The position numbers were made by a program, and so were the translations under genes. Below the pieces are notes generated by a model. It saw nothing but the letters and a program-made list of their open reading frames with translations. It was not told the origin of the DNA and made no database searches. 64,000 nucleotides of DNA, taken from contig NZ_JADBHF010000007.1 of assembly GCF_017808105.1 (NCBI RefSeq), forward strand, positions 156,223-220,222, given 5' to 3'. The stretch is from Brevibacterium renqingii (lineage in GTDB: Bacteria > Actinomycetota > Actinomycetes > Actinomycetales > Brevibacteriaceae). Positions 63,921 through 64,000 of this stretch are shown here, in pieces; position 1 is the first letter of the stretch, and each line of letters opens with the position of its first letter.

Positions 63921-64000
63921 AGGTTGAGTGAGTGATCGGTGTATTAGTACCAGTCAACTCCACACATTACTGTGCTTCCATACCCGGCCTATCAACCCCA
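63921..64000 (-). rRNA. rrl: 23S ribosomal RNA, 3' end (runs out of the window)
   Basis: Minus strand TTGATAGGCCGGGT, GAAGCACAGTAATG and TGGTACTAATACACCGA are the conserved terminal part of 23S. The 3' end is estimated near 63921 by comparison with the usual end after the ACTAAT segment. The 197-base spacer to 5S (63724-63920) is A/C-rich on the plus strand and holds no tRNA. Confidence 0.95.

Overview
The window is high-GC DNA from an actinobacterium. Gene content points to Micrococcales, most likely Brevibacterium: a DUF222/HNH (13E12-type) gene, SteA/SteB, a WhiB-like protein, a choline/betaine/carnitine block, and an rRNA operon with an A/C-rich spacer. The genus is an inference from gene content and style; no rRNA comparison was possible.

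Region 1 (1-8837) is the right part of a mobile element. It carries, left to right, the end of a RepA/AAA-type ATPase, a GC-rich block of short iteron-like repeats, a tightly overlapping set of small genes (one zinc-finger, one WhiB-like), a terminase small subunit and a complete terminase large subunit. No portal, protease or capsid gene follows. Two opposite-strand surface proteins (a lipoprotein and a PASTA protein), a divergent XRE regulator with palindromes in the shared promoter, and a protein with a HEPN-type motif come next. The element ends in the 3' half of a tRNA-Pro(GGG) gene that lacks its 5' half, which looks like an attachment-site copy. Together this resembles a phage satellite or a stripped prophage.

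Region 2 (8838-27272) is chromosomal. It holds an MFS exporter with an apparent 5' frameshift, a Na+/H+-antiporter-like protein, a DedA-like protein under a possible iron (IdeR/DtxR) box, an amidohydrolase, a MATE-GNAT pair, a large DUF222/HNH gene flanked by short repeats, a thiolase and a FabG-type reductase, a divergent five-gene branched-chain amino acid-type ABC importer, and a YciO/Sua5 protein.

Region 3 (27289-52037) is one long minus-strand run of about two dozen genes, mostly joined by 4-base ATGA/GTGA overlaps. Read in transcription order it is: TPR protein, HAD phosphatase, a 54-residue protein, tlyA, nadK, recN, steA, steB, a MraY-like protein, murJ, two glycosyltransferases, pyrG, a small ORF, NUDIX, xerD, parA, scpA, scpB, rluB, tyrA, cmk, der, AI-2E-family protein. 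The order matches the conserved block known from Mycobacterium tuberculosis (around Rv1691-Rv1713), with lipid-linked-sugar genes and tyrA inserted. It joins DNA repair, chromosome segregation, septum control and envelope precursor traffic.

Region 4 (52695-63456) handles quaternary amines: betaine-aldehyde dehydrogenase and choline dehydrogenase on the plus strand, a BCCT transporter converging on them, and a minus-strand operon (betainyl-CoA thioesterase-like, acyl-CoA dehydrogenase, NDP-forming acyl-CoA synthetase, CaiD-like hydratase) driven by a strong promoter divergent from an IclR regulator. The operon plausibly converts carnitine or gamma-butyrobetaine to glycine betaine through CoA esters.

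Region 5 (63556-64000) is the end of a minus-strand rRNA operon: terminator, 5S rRNA, spacer, and the 3' end of 23S rRNA.
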